A stretch of DNA of 35,269 bases, from contig MHAF01000103.1 in assembly GCA_001802865.1 (NCBI GenBank), positions 1 to 35,269 on the forward strand, in the 5' to 3' direction. Each line of letters opens with the position of its first letter. The first letter of the stretch is position 1. The position numbers and the translations under genes are program-made. Below are positions 1 to 8,481 of the stretch, piece after piece. Under the pieces are notes generated by a model. The model had not been told where the DNA came from and made no database searches. It worked only from the letters and a program-made list of their open reading frames with translations. This DNA comes from Ignavibacteria bacterium RBG_16_34_14 (GTDB lineage: Bacteria > Bacteroidota > Ignavibacteria > Ignavibacteriales > Ignavibacteriaceae).

Positions 1-306
1 ATTCAACTTTTCTGCATAAACCGGTGCATCCTCTCCTAATCTTAAAAAAGAATCAATAAGGAATTGAGATACTCCCCATATTATGATAATTAAAATGATT
101 AAATCAATAATCACTATAAAGAACATCGGTACTTTATCTTTTTCAAGAAGATTATTGAGCGGAGAGAATAAAAAGAAAAGAAAGTAAGCAACAACAAACG
201 AAAGAAAAATATGATTAAGCTCCACCAGTATAATACCAATAACAAAGAGCCCAATTACAGAGATAAAGAATTTTATGGTTGAATCAACCGATATTTTTTT
301 AGCCAT
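1..306 (-). CDS. AI-2E family transporter-like membrane protein, N-terminal part
   Basis: This is an open frame that begins with ATG at 306 and runs off the window edge, so only the first 102 codons are present. The translation starts MAKKISVDST and then forms two very hydrophobic blocks (about residues 11-45 and 58-80). They are separated by a short polar stretch with the motif SPLNNLL, and a predicted amphipathic part follows. This hydrophobic pattern near the N-terminus, with the family's 'FlfSPlxxxLek' turn, fits the AI-2E/PerM (DUF20) family of polytopic inner-membrane transporters. Members export small molecules or sodium, and the substrate cannot be told from this part. It lies 31 bp downstream of the DUF885 gene on the same strand and is probably the last visible member of the ABC-amylase-DUF885 cluster. 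The family call is moderate because the C-terminal two thirds is missing. Confidence 0.7.
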   Translation of the reverse strand, partial: MAKKISVDSTIKFFISVIGLFVIGIILVELNHIFLSFVVAYFLFFLFSPLNNLLEKDKVPMFFIVIIDLIILIIIIWGVSQFLIDSFLRLGEDAPVYAEKLN

Positions 307-337
307 ATTTTAATAATGTAAGTTTAAACTTCCATAT

Positions 338-1663
338 TCACTTCAATCCCGAAGGAGTTTGTGGGGTTGATAAAAGAACCTTAAATATCTCCCACCTCTT
401 ATCCGGATTATCCGAGGTTCCGCCATTCTTCTCAACGTAACTCTTCACAATATCTTTTCCAAGGTTGTAGTTAATAACATAACTTCTGTACTTCTCTATA
501 AATTGAATATTCTTTTCTGCTTTTTCTGGAGTCATGAGAGAATATTTGATAAGCCAATTCTTTGTTTCCTCTTTATTCCATTTCCCATCAATATAATTTC
601 TTGCTGCTTCATTCCCGGCATATTCAAGTTCATTAAGAAGAAACAGTATTTTATAATATTCATCTGCTTTATCAGGATCTAATCCTGCGAGTGGAAACAA
701 AACTTCTTTTTCAAATTTGATTCTTGAATCGCCAGGGAAAACTACTTCTATTCCGTAGTTTGCGCTTCCTTCGGCAATTAAAGATTGAGGACTGAATAAT
801 GGATAGATGGAGAATTCAACCCAGCCATTTTGCTTGTAAAGATTTTTTTCAAGAAGGACATTATAAACATGATGGCCGGGATATCCTTCGTGAGCTGAAA
901 GATCAACAGCCCGATCAATAAATACCTGTAAATCAGTATTAACCTGAATAACACTATAGCTATTTCCTTTATACCAGTTATAACCACCCCAGGGTTTATT
1001 TATTACATACTCAACAGTAAAGCTTTCATTTGGCGGAAGTGGAATGTGCTGTAGAGTTCTTTTCCTGCATTCCTCAATTGCTGTTGTAAAAACTATGTCG
1101 AGTTTCTCTTTAGGAATTATAAATTGATTCTTAAAATCATTCACCCTTTTTGAAATTTCCCCTTTGCCAGGCAACAGCATATCAAGCTTATTAAATATCT
1201 GTCTATAATGATCTTCAGGGTAGGAAGGAGAAATTGCATCATAAAGTGCTTTTGATTCTTCATCAAAACTTAGTTTACCTCCTGAGATCATAAACAACTT
1301 TGTCTTTGCTGCAAGTATCTGTTTGTAAAGATAGCGGTATCTTAAAGTTTCAAGTTTAGTTGCTTCATAATTTGAAAAGCTCTCTAGTTCATTCAAAAGT
1401 CTGTTTGCTTCTTCACTTAACTGTTTGTGGATTAAGGTATCGTTTCCATCGTGCTTTAATTCTGCCGGTTTCCATTCTTCCGGACCATAATAGGCATCAA
1501 CAAAATCAGCATCGTGCTGTCCTATTTTCAAAACAAGCTTTACATAAGCTTCGGCAATGCTATTCATTTTAAATTCCAGTTCACTATTGGGCTGATGATC
1601 TTTTTTTTCCAAGCAGGAAAATAAAAGAATTCCGGTTATTAAAAGTAAAATTATTTTTTGCAT
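338..1663 (-). CDS. DUF885 family lipoprotein, putative metallopeptidase
   Basis: The protein has 441 residues from the ATG at 1663. The open frame extends back to 1726, but that start would overlap the end of the upstream amylase gene, and the start at 1663 places a typical lipoprotein signal first (MQKIILLLITGILLFSC, lipobox cysteine at residue 17). The mature protein is therefore probably a lipid-anchored envelope protein. The defining motif is HEGYPGHH at residues 258-265. It is the HExxPGHH signature of DUF885, which resembles zinc-peptidase HExxH sites. A downstream EGSANYG segment and an acidic, helix-rich C-terminus also fit the family. The substrate is unknown. The gene lies 28 bp after the amylase and 31 bp before the AI-2E-like gene, all on the minus strand, so co-transcription is likely. 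The family call is firm; the peptidase activity is inferred from the motif. Confidence 0.85.
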   Translation of the reverse strand: MQKIILLLITGILLFSCLEKKDHQPNSELEFKMNSIAEAYVKLVLKIGQHDADFVDAYYGPEEWKPAELKHDGNDTLIHKQLSEEANRLLNELESFSNYEATKLETLRYRYLYKQILAAKTKLFMISGGKLSFDEESKALYDAISPSYPEDHYRQIFNKLDMLLPGKGEISKRVNDFKNQFIIPKEKLDIVFTTAIEECRKRTLQHIPLPPNESFTVEYVINKPWGGYNWYKGNSYSVIQVNTDLQVFIDRAVDLSAHEGYPGHHVYNVLLEKNLYKQNGWVEFSIYPLFSPQSLIAEGSANYGIEVVFPGDSRIKFEKEVLFPLAGLDPDKADEYYKILFLLNELEYAGNEAARNYIDGKWNKEETKNWLIKYSLMTPEKAEKNIQFIEKYRSYVINYNLGKDIVKSYVEKNGGTSDNPDKRWEIFKVLLSTPQTPSGLK

Positions 1664-1691
1664 CTTGTTATTTTTTATATGAAATAATTTC

Positions 1692-4067
1692 TTACTCCAC
1701 ATTAAAAAAAAGATATGCCCTTCCATTCAAATCAATTGGTAGACTATTATTCTTTATCTCAAACTCTTTCCCACTAATTATATCTTTTGCTTTTTTCAGG
1801 TTATAAATTTCCGGTAATATTATATCCAACATTTCATCATTGTTATTCTTATTCAAAACTACAAGTATTCTTTCATTAAAATCAGATCTCAAGTACGCAT
1901 AGCATTCCTTATCAACCAAGAGAGCTTGAAAATCTCCATAACGTAATGCTGAATGAGAATTTCTTGCATTAATAATATTCTTTACATCATCTAAAACTTT
2001 TTGTTCTTCCTTAGAAACCGAATCACCAAACCTCATCATTCTCCTGTTATCGGGGTCTCCTGCACCAGTCATTCCAATTTCATCTCCGTAATAAATTACC
2101 GGCAAACCTGGAATTGTAAGCAGATACGCAAAGCACAATTTCAATTTCTCATAACTTGATTGATGATCAACCTTTGGAGGATTAGTCCACCCAATCTCAT
2201 CAGCATTGGGATTATTCTGGGAAATATCACTATCAGCATAAGCCATAAATCTTACTTTATCATGGCTGTCAATAATGTTTCCCATAAGATGATTTACACC
2301 GTAAATATCAAATGTCTTTTGCATTTCCTTATCAAGATTTTCAAACGATGAATTCTCCTGGGTAAACACAGGAGTTGCTATATCATAAAGATTAAAATTA
2401 AATTGAGCATTAAGCTGCCCGTTGTTAACATAGGAGCTGATCAGTTCATAGCTGCCAAAAGTTTCCCCGATCTGGTAGTAAATTTTCTTTTGTGGAATCT
2501 CCAGCTCTTTTTTTATTTTCTTTGTCAGTAGTCTCCAGAATTCGTTAGGAACATGCTTTACTGCATCGTGGCGGAAACCATCTATGCCTGTTTCTTTGAG
2601 CCACCAAACAGCATTGTCTGTCATTACTTCAAGGGCTTCTTTTGAACCTTCAAAATCAAATGAAGGCATATACGGTTCGAACCATGTTGTAAGCCTGTGC
2701 TCATCCCAGAGTCGTAAATTTTTTCTGCCGTCTGGAAGATCAAGAGTTCCAAACCATTCAGGATGTTCTTTCCAGAATGGATGTTCGATATGAACATGGT
2801 GAGAAACAAAATCAAGAAGGACTTTTGTTCCTTTACTGTGAGCAATCTTAATCATCTTTTTAATCAGGTTCATATCACCAAAATGCTCTTCAATTTTTGT
2901 AGGATGAACAGGCCAGTAACCATGATATCCTGTATAATAACGATGCGGCGGCGGATATTCTTTATAAGCATTTGGAGTATTATCGGCAACAGGAGAAATC
3001 CAGAGAGTATTAACTCCGAGAGAATTGAAATAATCCTCTTCAAGCTTATTAATTATTCCCTGGAGGTCGCCGCCATAATAATTTGCCTGCTTAAGTAGTT
3101 CAGGATGTTTAACAGGAATGCTATTGCTTGAATCTCCATCTGAAAAGCGGTCAATCATTATTGAATAGATTATTGCATCATACCAGGTTGAATCACTATT
3201 CCCAAACGGTTTTCCATCTTTCAACATTATTGTTTGCAGGTTTGAAGTTCTCCCGTTTTCGTTGACTGCAACTCTTAAAGTTTTATTTCCTTTTAATTTT
3301 TCAGAAGGAAGGTCTACAAATATTTTTTTGTCTTTAATTCCAATTACATTTTGCGGAATCAACTCATTATCGAGTAAAGCGATAACTTCTATATTATCTT
3401 TTGATTCAGACTCATAATAAAAAGTAAGAATTGTATTTGTTATTTGGTAAGAATAATCGAGAATATGCAGATAAGCTTTCCCTGTATTGAGAGATTTAAC
3501 TTCAACAACAGAATTCCAATCTCCCAAACCATTCGGCACTTTTTCAGGATTAAGAGAATCAATCACCTCTTTTCCATCTACAAAAAACTTATACTGATAT
3601 ATTCCCGGATCAATCGGAACTTCGATTGTATAAGTTCCATCTTTATCTTCATCATTCATAGGCAATTCGCTTCTATTCCAGCCATTGAAATTTCCAAAAA
3701 GAAAAACTCTTTCAACTGGTTCCCAGGATTTGAAGGAGAAGCCTTTTATTTGCCGTACTGTTGTTTTGTAAAGTAAATGATAAATCTTATCATAAAAATG
3801 AAAAGGAATAACACCGTAACCTTCTGTGTCTTTCATAGAAGTTAATTCAAGATCACCTGTTTCTGCTTCGTAAAAAGCTTTAATAGAAAGATCTGGATTG
3901 AAAGTAACTCTATATTCTTTATCTGTATAAAAAAGATCGCTGATTAAGAAAGTTTTTTTCTCTCCTGCCGTAAGATTAATTAGTTGGATTATTTCATTTA
4001 TTCCCTGGCATGGTGAGCTTGAGGAAAGTATTACAAAGGTTATAAATGCAAGAAGAAGTTTTTTCAT
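1692..4067 (-). CDS. Secreted GH13 alpha-amylase family glycoside hydrolase
   Basis: This 791-residue protein should hydrolyse alpha-glucans or cyclodextrin/pullulan-like substrates outside the cytoplasm. A Sec signal peptide (residues 1-22, ending SSSSPCQG) precedes a domain at about 113-190. That domain has the CBM48/early-set pattern 'VFLFGNFNGWNRSELPM...GIYQYKFFVDG'. A second beta-rich linker domain follows, and the GH13 barrel starts near residue 297 (YSIMIDRFSDGD). The conserved GH13 regions are visible. Region I is DFVSHHV (419-425). Region II is DGFRHDAVKH with nucleophile Asp501. Region III is IGETFGS with acid/base Glu535. Region IV is IIDSHDKVRF with Asp603. The barrel resembles neopullulanase/cyclomaltodextrinase-type enzymes, but subfamily cannot be fixed by eye. 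It follows the ABC exporter gene by 25 bp. Confident as an active-looking GH13 enzyme. Confidence 0.95.
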   Translation of the reverse strand: MKKLLLAFITFVILSSSSPCQGINEIIQLINLTAGEKKTFLISDLFYTDKEYRVTFNPDLSIKAFYEAETGDLELTSMKDTEGYGVIPFHFYDKIYHLLYKTTVRQIKGFSFKSWEPVERVFLFGNFNGWNRSELPMNDEDKDGTYTIEVPIDPGIYQYKFFVDGKEVIDSLNPEKVPNGLGDWNSVVEVKSLNTGKAYLHILDYSYQITNTILTFYYESESKDNIEVIALLDNELIPQNVIGIKDKKIFVDLPSEKLKGNKTLRVAVNENGRTSNLQTIMLKDGKPFGNSDSTWYDAIIYSIMIDRFSDGDSSNSIPVKHPELLKQANYYGGDLQGIINKLEEDYFNSLGVNTLWISPVADNTPNAYKEYPPPHRYYTGYHGYWPVHPTKIEEHFGDMNLIKKMIKIAHSKGTKVLLDFVSHHVHIEHPFWKEHPEWFGTLDLPDGRKNLRLWDEHRLTTWFEPYMPSFDFEGSKEALEVMTDNAVWWLKETGIDGFRHDAVKHVPNEFWRLLTKKIKKELEIPQKKIYYQIGETFGSYELISSYVNNGQLNAQFNFNLYDIATPVFTQENSSFENLDKEMQKTFDIYGVNHLMGNIIDSHDKVRFMAYADSDISQNNPNADEIGWTNPPKVDHQSSYEKLKLCFAYLLTIPGLPVIYYGDEIGMTGAGDPDNRRMMRFGDSVSKEEQKVLDDVKNIINARNSHSALRYGDFQALLVDKECYAYLRSDFNERILVVLNKNNNDEMLDIILPEIYNLKKAKDIISGKEFEIKNNSLPIDLNGRAYLFFNVE

Positions 4068-4092
4068 TTATCTGCCAAAAAAGATTTCATAA

Positions 4093-5877
4093 TTAATTGC
4101 TATTAAGCTGATTAACCAAATTATTTGTAAGCACCGTTTCTCTCTCTCCAATCTGCTGCCTCCACATTGCATAGTATAATCCTTTTAATTCAACAAGCTC
4201 ATCGTGAGAACCGGATTCAATTATCTTTCCTTTTTCAAGCACATAAATTCTGTCTGCGTGCATAACAGTAGAAAGCCTGTGAGCAATAAGAATTGTAATA
4301 AGATGTTTACTTGCGGAAATCTCTTTTATAGTTTCTGTTATATCCTCTTCAGTTAAAGAATCGAGAGAGGAAGTTGCCTCATCAAAAACAAGCAGGTTGG
4401 GTCTTCTCAATAAAGCTCTTGCAATTGAGAGCCTCTGTTTTTCTCCACCTGATACTTTTACACCACCTTCTCCAATAACGGTATCAAGTCCTTTATCAGC
4501 TCTTATCATTAAAGTTTGAGCTGCAGCTTTTTCAAGTACTTCATTACATTCACTGTCGGCTGCTGTTGGGTTAACGAAAAGCAGATTCTCTCTTATTGTC
4601 CCTGAAAACAATTGTGTATCCTGTGTAACAAAACCAATCTGGTTACGGAGCTCATCAAAATCAATTTGATCATTAGTGCTATTGTTATAATAAATTGATC
4701 CTTCATGAGGTTTATATAATCCTACAAGAAGTTTTACAAGAGTAGTTTTACCTGAACCTGAAGGACCTACAAAAGCAATCGTTTCACCTTTACTCACTTC
4801 GAAGAAAATTTCCTGCAGAGCTTTTGTTCTCGATGAGAGATGCTGAAAGCTGACATTTTCAAATCTTAATGAATTAATATCTCCAAGGTAAATGGGTTTA
4901 ACAGGTTTCGTTTCTTTGGGAAGTTTTAAAATATCTTCAAAATTCTCAAGAGATACTTCTGCCTCACGGTAAATGTTTATAATATCTCCCAAACTTTGAA
5001 GCGGACCAAAAATAAAGAATGAATAGAACATCAAAGTTATAAACTGCCCCAACTGAATTTCTCCGGCAAATATCAGGTAAAGCATTAAGAAAAGTATGCT
5101 TGTTCTTAAAAAGTTTACCGAAGTTCCCTGGAAAAAGCTGAGTTTCCTGATATATCTGACTTTTTTCAATTCTAAATCAAGAATTTTATCTGTTGTAGAA
5201 TTTAGTCTATTAATTTCCTGTTTACCGAGACCAAGACTTTTTACAAGCTCGATATTCCTTAAGGATTCTGTAGTGGTTCCTGCAAGTGCAGTTGTTTCTT
5301 TTATAATAACCTTTTGAATCTTCTTAATCTTTCTGCTTAAAAATGAACTGATAAATCCAAGTATCGGGATAGCAGCAAAGAAAACAGGTGCAATGAGCCA
5401 GTGAACATTTATAGAATAAACGAAAACAAATACAACCCCGACAAGAGTTGTGAACAATGTATTTATAAAAGTGCTAATCAGCCTTTCAGTATCGGTCCTT
5501 ACTTTCTGAAGCTTGCCAAGTGTTTCACCGCTCCTTTGATCTTCAAAAAGGGGATAAGGAAGATTAAGCGATTGCATAATTCCATCTGAATAAATTTGAG
5601 CACCGAGTCTTTGCGTAATAACATTCACATAATAATCCTGGAAATTTTTAGCAACCCGTGAAACAAAAGCAACACCAACCATTGCACCAAGAAGTAACCC
5701 AACCCCCTGTATAAAATCATTTGAAGAATATTGGTTAAACTTAGTTGCATATTTGTCTATCAATTTTCCAAAGATGTATGGATCCATCAGAGAAAAAATC
5801 TGGTTTATTGCTGCAAGCACAAGAGCAAGCAGCACAAGCTTCCAGTAATTCTTTAGATATGAGTATAAAAGTTTCAT
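4093..5877 (-). CDS. ABC exporter, fused permease and ATPase (MsbA/lipid exporter type)
   Basis: This 594-residue half-transporter should work as a homodimer in the inner membrane. The first about 300 residues hold six predicted transmembrane helices in the type I exporter arrangement, with the coupling-region sequence LFEDQRSGETLGKL. The nucleotide-binding domain has Walker A GPSGSGKT (371-378), a Q-loop at Gln419, signature SGGEKQRLSIARAL (from 476), Walker B LLVFDE (495-500) with the catalytic Glu, and H-loop His533 (IAHRLSTV). All catalytic residues are intact. The cargo is unknown; lipid or drug export is the usual role. It heads a four-gene minus-strand cluster with gaps of 25, 28 and 31 bp. 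Its start lies only about 33 bp downstream of the HU terminator, so its promoter must be very compact or the operon depends partly on read-through. Confidence 0.93.
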   Translation of the reverse strand: MKLLYSYLKNYWKLVLLALVLAAINQIFSLMDPYIFGKLIDKYATKFNQYSSNDFIQGVGLLLGAMVGVAFVSRVAKNFQDYYVNVITQRLGAQIYSDGIMQSLNLPYPLFEDQRSGETLGKLQKVRTDTERLISTFINTLFTTLVGVVFVFVYSINVHWLIAPVFFAAIPILGFISSFLSRKIKKIQKVIIKETTALAGTTTESLRNIELVKSLGLGKQEINRLNSTTDKILDLELKKVRYIRKLSFFQGTSVNFLRTSILFLMLYLIFAGEIQLGQFITLMFYSFFIFGPLQSLGDIINIYREAEVSLENFEDILKLPKETKPVKPIYLGDINSLRFENVSFQHLSSRTKALQEIFFEVSKGETIAFVGPSGSGKTTLVKLLVGLYKPHEGSIYYNNSTNDQIDFDELRNQIGFVTQDTQLFSGTIRENLLFVNPTAADSECNEVLEKAAAQTLMIRADKGLDTVIGEGGVKVSGGEKQRLSIARALLRRPNLLVFDEATSSLDSLTEEDITETIKEISASKHLITILIAHRLSTVMHADRIYVLEKGKIIESGSHDELVELKGLYYAMWRQQIGERETVLTNNLVNQLNSN

Positions 5878-5910
5878 AAGGATTGGGGAAAATAACTATA
5901 GGCGGGTAAA

Positions 5911-5938
5911 TAAAAAAGACGGAGATAGAACTCCGTCT
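5911..5938 (-). terminator. Rho-independent terminator downstream of HU
   Basis: There is a perfect 8-bp stem, AGACGGAG paired with CTCCGTCT, around a 6-base loop. On the minus strand it is followed by TTTTTTATTT. It sits 48 bp after the HU stop codon and before the ABC exporter start, so it should separate HU transcription from the downstream cluster. Confidence 0.85.
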
Positions 5939-5985
5939 GTTTGCGAAACATAAAACGATCAGAAGAAAGAAATAAGCTCTGCTAC

Positions 5986-6276
5986 TTATTTTTGTAAAAC
6001 AGCATCCTTTGCATGTTTAGCTATTCTGAACTTTAAAGCTTTTCTTGCAGGAATTAAAATCTGTTCGCCGGTAGCAGGATTTCTTCCCATTCTTTCTTTA
6101 CGGTTAACAACAACAAGCTTTCCGATACCCGGAAGTGTAAAGGATTTTTTTGCTTCTTTATAAGCAAGCTTGCTCAGTTCTTCTAGAAACTGGATAGCAA
6201 CTTTTTTTGTAACGTCGGTTTTTGTTGCCAGGTGGTCAACGATCTGGGATTTTGTCATTGGTTTGTTGTCTGCCAT
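5986..6276 (-). CDS. HU/IHF family histone-like DNA-binding protein
   Basis: From the ATG at 6276 this is a 96-residue HU-fold protein that bends and compacts DNA as a dimer. An upstream in-frame start at 6342 would add 22 residues that do not belong to the family. The start at 6276 has AGAAGGG a short distance upstream, whereas the upstream start has no such site. The N-terminal helices (TKSQIVDHLATKT...AIQFLEELSKLA), the LPGIGKL turn and the DNA-intercalating arm RMGRNPATGEQI are all present. The C-terminal helix (ALKFRIAKHAKDAVL) completes the fold. Length is typical for HU (about 90 residues). It is a single-gene unit with its own terminator, divergent from the beta-barrel gene at 6498. 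Confidence 0.95.
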   Translation of the reverse strand: MADNKPMTKSQIVDHLATKTDVTKKVAIQFLEELSKLAYKEAKKSFTLPGIGKLVVVNRKERMGRNPATGEQILIPARKALKFRIAKHAKDAVLQK

Positions 6277-6309
6277 TTTATTTACCCTTCTGTTTAGTTT
6301 GTTAATAAA

Positions 6310-6321
6310 TTCCTTAAGGAA
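6310..6321. promoter_or_regulatory. 12-bp perfect palindrome upstream of HU (possible operator)
   Basis: TTCCTTAAGGAA is a perfect palindrome 34 bp upstream of the chosen HU start, within the 221-bp divergent region. Its placement would suit a dimeric regulator or an HU autoregulatory site. This is inferred from position and symmetry only. Confidence 0.25.
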
Positions 6322-6497
6322 AATAAAGATTATTTTAAACAAACAAAATATTTTTAAGCCTTCTATGAAAATTTTTTTCTTACCTTAAACCTATTTCACA
6401 CCTGATTTTATTATATAAACCTGCTATCCGCTTTGTAGCTTATCATCGAATTCTATATTTTCGGTTTTGATTTTGACTATTATCTTAAACCAGTTGA

Positions 6498-8411
6498 ATG
6501 AAATTTTTTCTTTTTTTGGTTCTTTTTGGTTGTTCGGACCTTTTTCCCCAGGAAATTGATACACTCAGCCAGAGGCGGACCACAGATACAATTAAGACCT
6601 TAACCGATTCCTCATTTGTAATTTCCCGTGATACTCTTTCTTCCGATACCACCGGAATTTTTTCTATACAGGTTGATACTCTCTATCCTTTGTATCAGAA
6701 TCCATTTTATAATGGAAGTTTTTTTGTAAACAGAAGAACGATTGATATGCTTGATTACAGGTATAGCGGGAATTTATTCTCTCCTACCGGCTTCAGTTTT
6801 CTTAAAGATAAAGGGATGATTGGACAACCCAATAAACTTGTTCTTTATGGAAATAGTTTTGGAGCGATAGGTTTCTTTTCTGATGGGATTCGTTTTAATA
6901 ACAGATATACAAATTTACTTGATCTTAATATTATCCAGAGTGAGCTTATAGATTCAATTGAAATTCTTCCTTTACCAAGAGGATTTCTTTATGGAGCTGA
7001 TAGTTATATAGCATCTGTAAATTTTATAGAAAAAGATTTTATAACACCTGCCCCCTATACAAGGATAAAATATTATGAAGGTCCTGAAGGTGAAGCATTC
7101 GTAGATGGAATTTTTAATGTTTCGTTCCTTAATAAGTTTAATCTTTCTTTTGATATTACCAACAGAAATTTTGATGGTATTTATACAAACAGCGATTTCA
7201 GCATCTGGCAGGCAAATGTAAAGCTGAAATATTTTCTCTCTAATTCAATAAATCTAATCGGCTCTTATTATTTAGTAAGTTCTGAACTCGGATTTTTTGG
7301 CGGAGTTGATGCAGACAGTATTTCTAAAATTACAAATGATATAAACAGTGTTCTTTATGATCCTTTACAGGCTCCGGTTGTCAATCCAGCTTTAAGACAA
7401 GAAGTGAACCGGGATAAATTTAAAATAAGAACACTTGGAAAATTTGGAAGCTTCTATACTGATTTAAACTTCTACTATCATTCCGAAATAGAAAAGTATT
7501 CAGGAATTCCTTCAAAGGATGAAATCAAAAATTATATTTGGGGTGCTTTATTAAGACAATCTTATTCCCCAACATTTTTAAGTATTGAACTTAATGGAGT
7601 TTTTGAGAAGAGAGAATTGAACTATTATTTTATTGATACTGTTTCTGGTTTTCAAACAGAAAAGATTGAATACAATGTTTTATCAGTCTCACCGGTTTTT
7701 TCATTGTATTTGCTGGATAGCATTTTTATTCCTTCATTTTTTTATAAACTAACCAACTATTCAAATCTTAATAACTCTTTACATGGTTTTGGAGGAGATG
7801 TTACAGTTACAGTTTTTAATTTCCTGAGTTTGTACGGAGGAATAAGCAGGTTTGATTTTAGTAACGATATGAGAATAAATGTTTATGAGGTTGGTGCAAA
7901 GATTCAATATGACAAATTCATTTCTGATGTTAAATTTTATAGGAGTGAGATTAATCATTCTGTATTCATCCCATTACAAAATAGTTTTACAAGCATTTTA
8001 TTACCAACATTACAGGGTAATCTTTCCGGTTTTGTAGCAAGCATAAATTTTGATTTTTGGAAAATTGGTTTGGAGGGAAAATTTAATTATAACTCATTTC
8101 AGAAAAATCAAAACCCAACTGATTCAGAAATAAAAATGTATGTTAATGGAGGGATTTATTATAAGGATATTCTATTTAATCATAACCTTGATTTAAAAAC
8201 CGGTTTTGATCTTAAGTATTATGATTTTGAATCAGAAAATTTTAAATCTGCTTACCAGATTGATTTTACTGTTGCAGGAATAATTCAGCAGGCTGCAATA
8301 GTTTATTTCTCATGGGAAAATCTTTTTGATGAGCAATATTTTATTGTTCCCTATTATCCTATGAGAGAAAGAGGAATTAGATTTGGAATAGCATGGGAGC
8401 TGTTTAATTGA
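6498..8411 (+). CDS. TonB-dependent-receptor-like outer-membrane beta-barrel protein
   Basis: This protein has 637 residues with a short signal sequence (residues 1-18, MKFFLFLVLFGCSDLFPQ). A Ser/Thr/Asp-rich linker runs to about residue 60. A plug-like segment at about 65-180 includes 'KLVLYGNSFGAIGFFSDGIRFNN' spread around residues 113-135 and 'SIEILPLPRGFLYGADSYIASVNFI', as in TonB receptor plugs. The remainder alternates hydrophobic and polar residues, as expected for antiparallel beta-strands. It ends ENLFDEQYFIVPYYPMRERG followed by a final strand closing in phenylalanine and asparagine, a common ending for TonB-dependent receptors. I see no clear TonB box, and the barrel is shorter than classical receptors (700-1000 residues), so it could be a TonB-independent porin-like relative. 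The ligand is unknown. It is a single gene, divergent from HU and convergent with the response regulator. Confidence 0.75.
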   Translation: MKFFLFLVLFGCSDLFPQEIDTLSQRRTTDTIKTLTDSSFVISRDTLSSDTTGIFSIQVDTLYPLYQNPFYNGSFFVNRRTIDMLDYRYSGNLFSPTGFSFLKDKGMIGQPNKLVLYGNSFGAIGFFSDGIRFNNRYTNLLDLNIIQSELIDSIEILPLPRGFLYGADSYIASVNFIEKDFITPAPYTRIKYYEGPEGEAFVDGIFNVSFLNKFNLSFDITNRNFDGIYTNSDFSIWQANVKLKYFLSNSINLIGSYYLVSSELGFFGGVDADSISKITNDINSVLYDPLQAPVVNPALRQEVNRDKFKIRTLGKFGSFYTDLNFYYHSEIEKYSGIPSKDEIKNYIWGALLRQSYSPTFLSIELNGVFEKRELNYYFIDTVSGFQTEKIEYNVLSVSPVFSLYLLDSIFIPSFFYKLTNYSNLNNSLHGFGGDVTVTVFNFLSLYGGISRFDFSNDMRINVYEVGAKIQYDKFISDVKFYRSEINHSVFIPLQNSFTSILLPTLQGNLSGFVASINFDFWKIGLEGKFNYNSFQKNQNPTDSEIKMYVNGGIYYKDILFNHNLDLKTGFDLKYYDFESENFKSAYQIDFTVAGIIQQAAIVYFSWENLFDEQYFIVPYYPMRERGIRFGIAWELFN

Positions 8412-8413
8412 AG

Positions 8414-8481
8414 AAATTGTCACCCTGAACTTGTTTCAGAGTCTTTTTAGAAGATGCTGAACCAATTCAGCATGACAATTT
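8414..8481. repeat. Imperfect-palindrome intergenic repeat, three-stem type
   Basis: The ends pair perfectly over 9 bp (AAATTGTCA with TGACAATTT). Inside are two hairpins. The first is ACCCTGAA/TTCAGAGT around CTTGT, with one mismatch. The second is ATGCTGAA/TTCAGCAT around CCAA. The whole would fold as a three-way junction. It fills the gap between the convergent beta-barrel and response-regulator genes and could act as a shared transcript end. Its wording (CTGAACTTGTTTCAG) is shared in style with the repeat at 17774. Confidence 0.7.

Noticed and set aside
1664-1726. Upstream start that lengthens the DUF885 protein by 21 residues
   Set aside because: It overlaps the end of the amylase gene, and it would bury the lipoprotein signal sequence.
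2670-2690. GGTTCGAAC, as in a tRNA T-arm
   Set aside because: It falls within the amylase coding frame and no acceptor, D or anticodon arm surrounds it.
2763-3098. Open frame of 111 codons on the plus strand
   Set aside because: It is antisense to the central GH13 barrel of the amylase gene, whose catalytic motifs are intact, and has no ribosome-binding site or family resemblance.
6277-6342. Upstream start that lengthens HU by 22 residues
   Set aside because: The extra residues are absent from HU proteins, and the better ribosome-binding site precedes the start at 6276.
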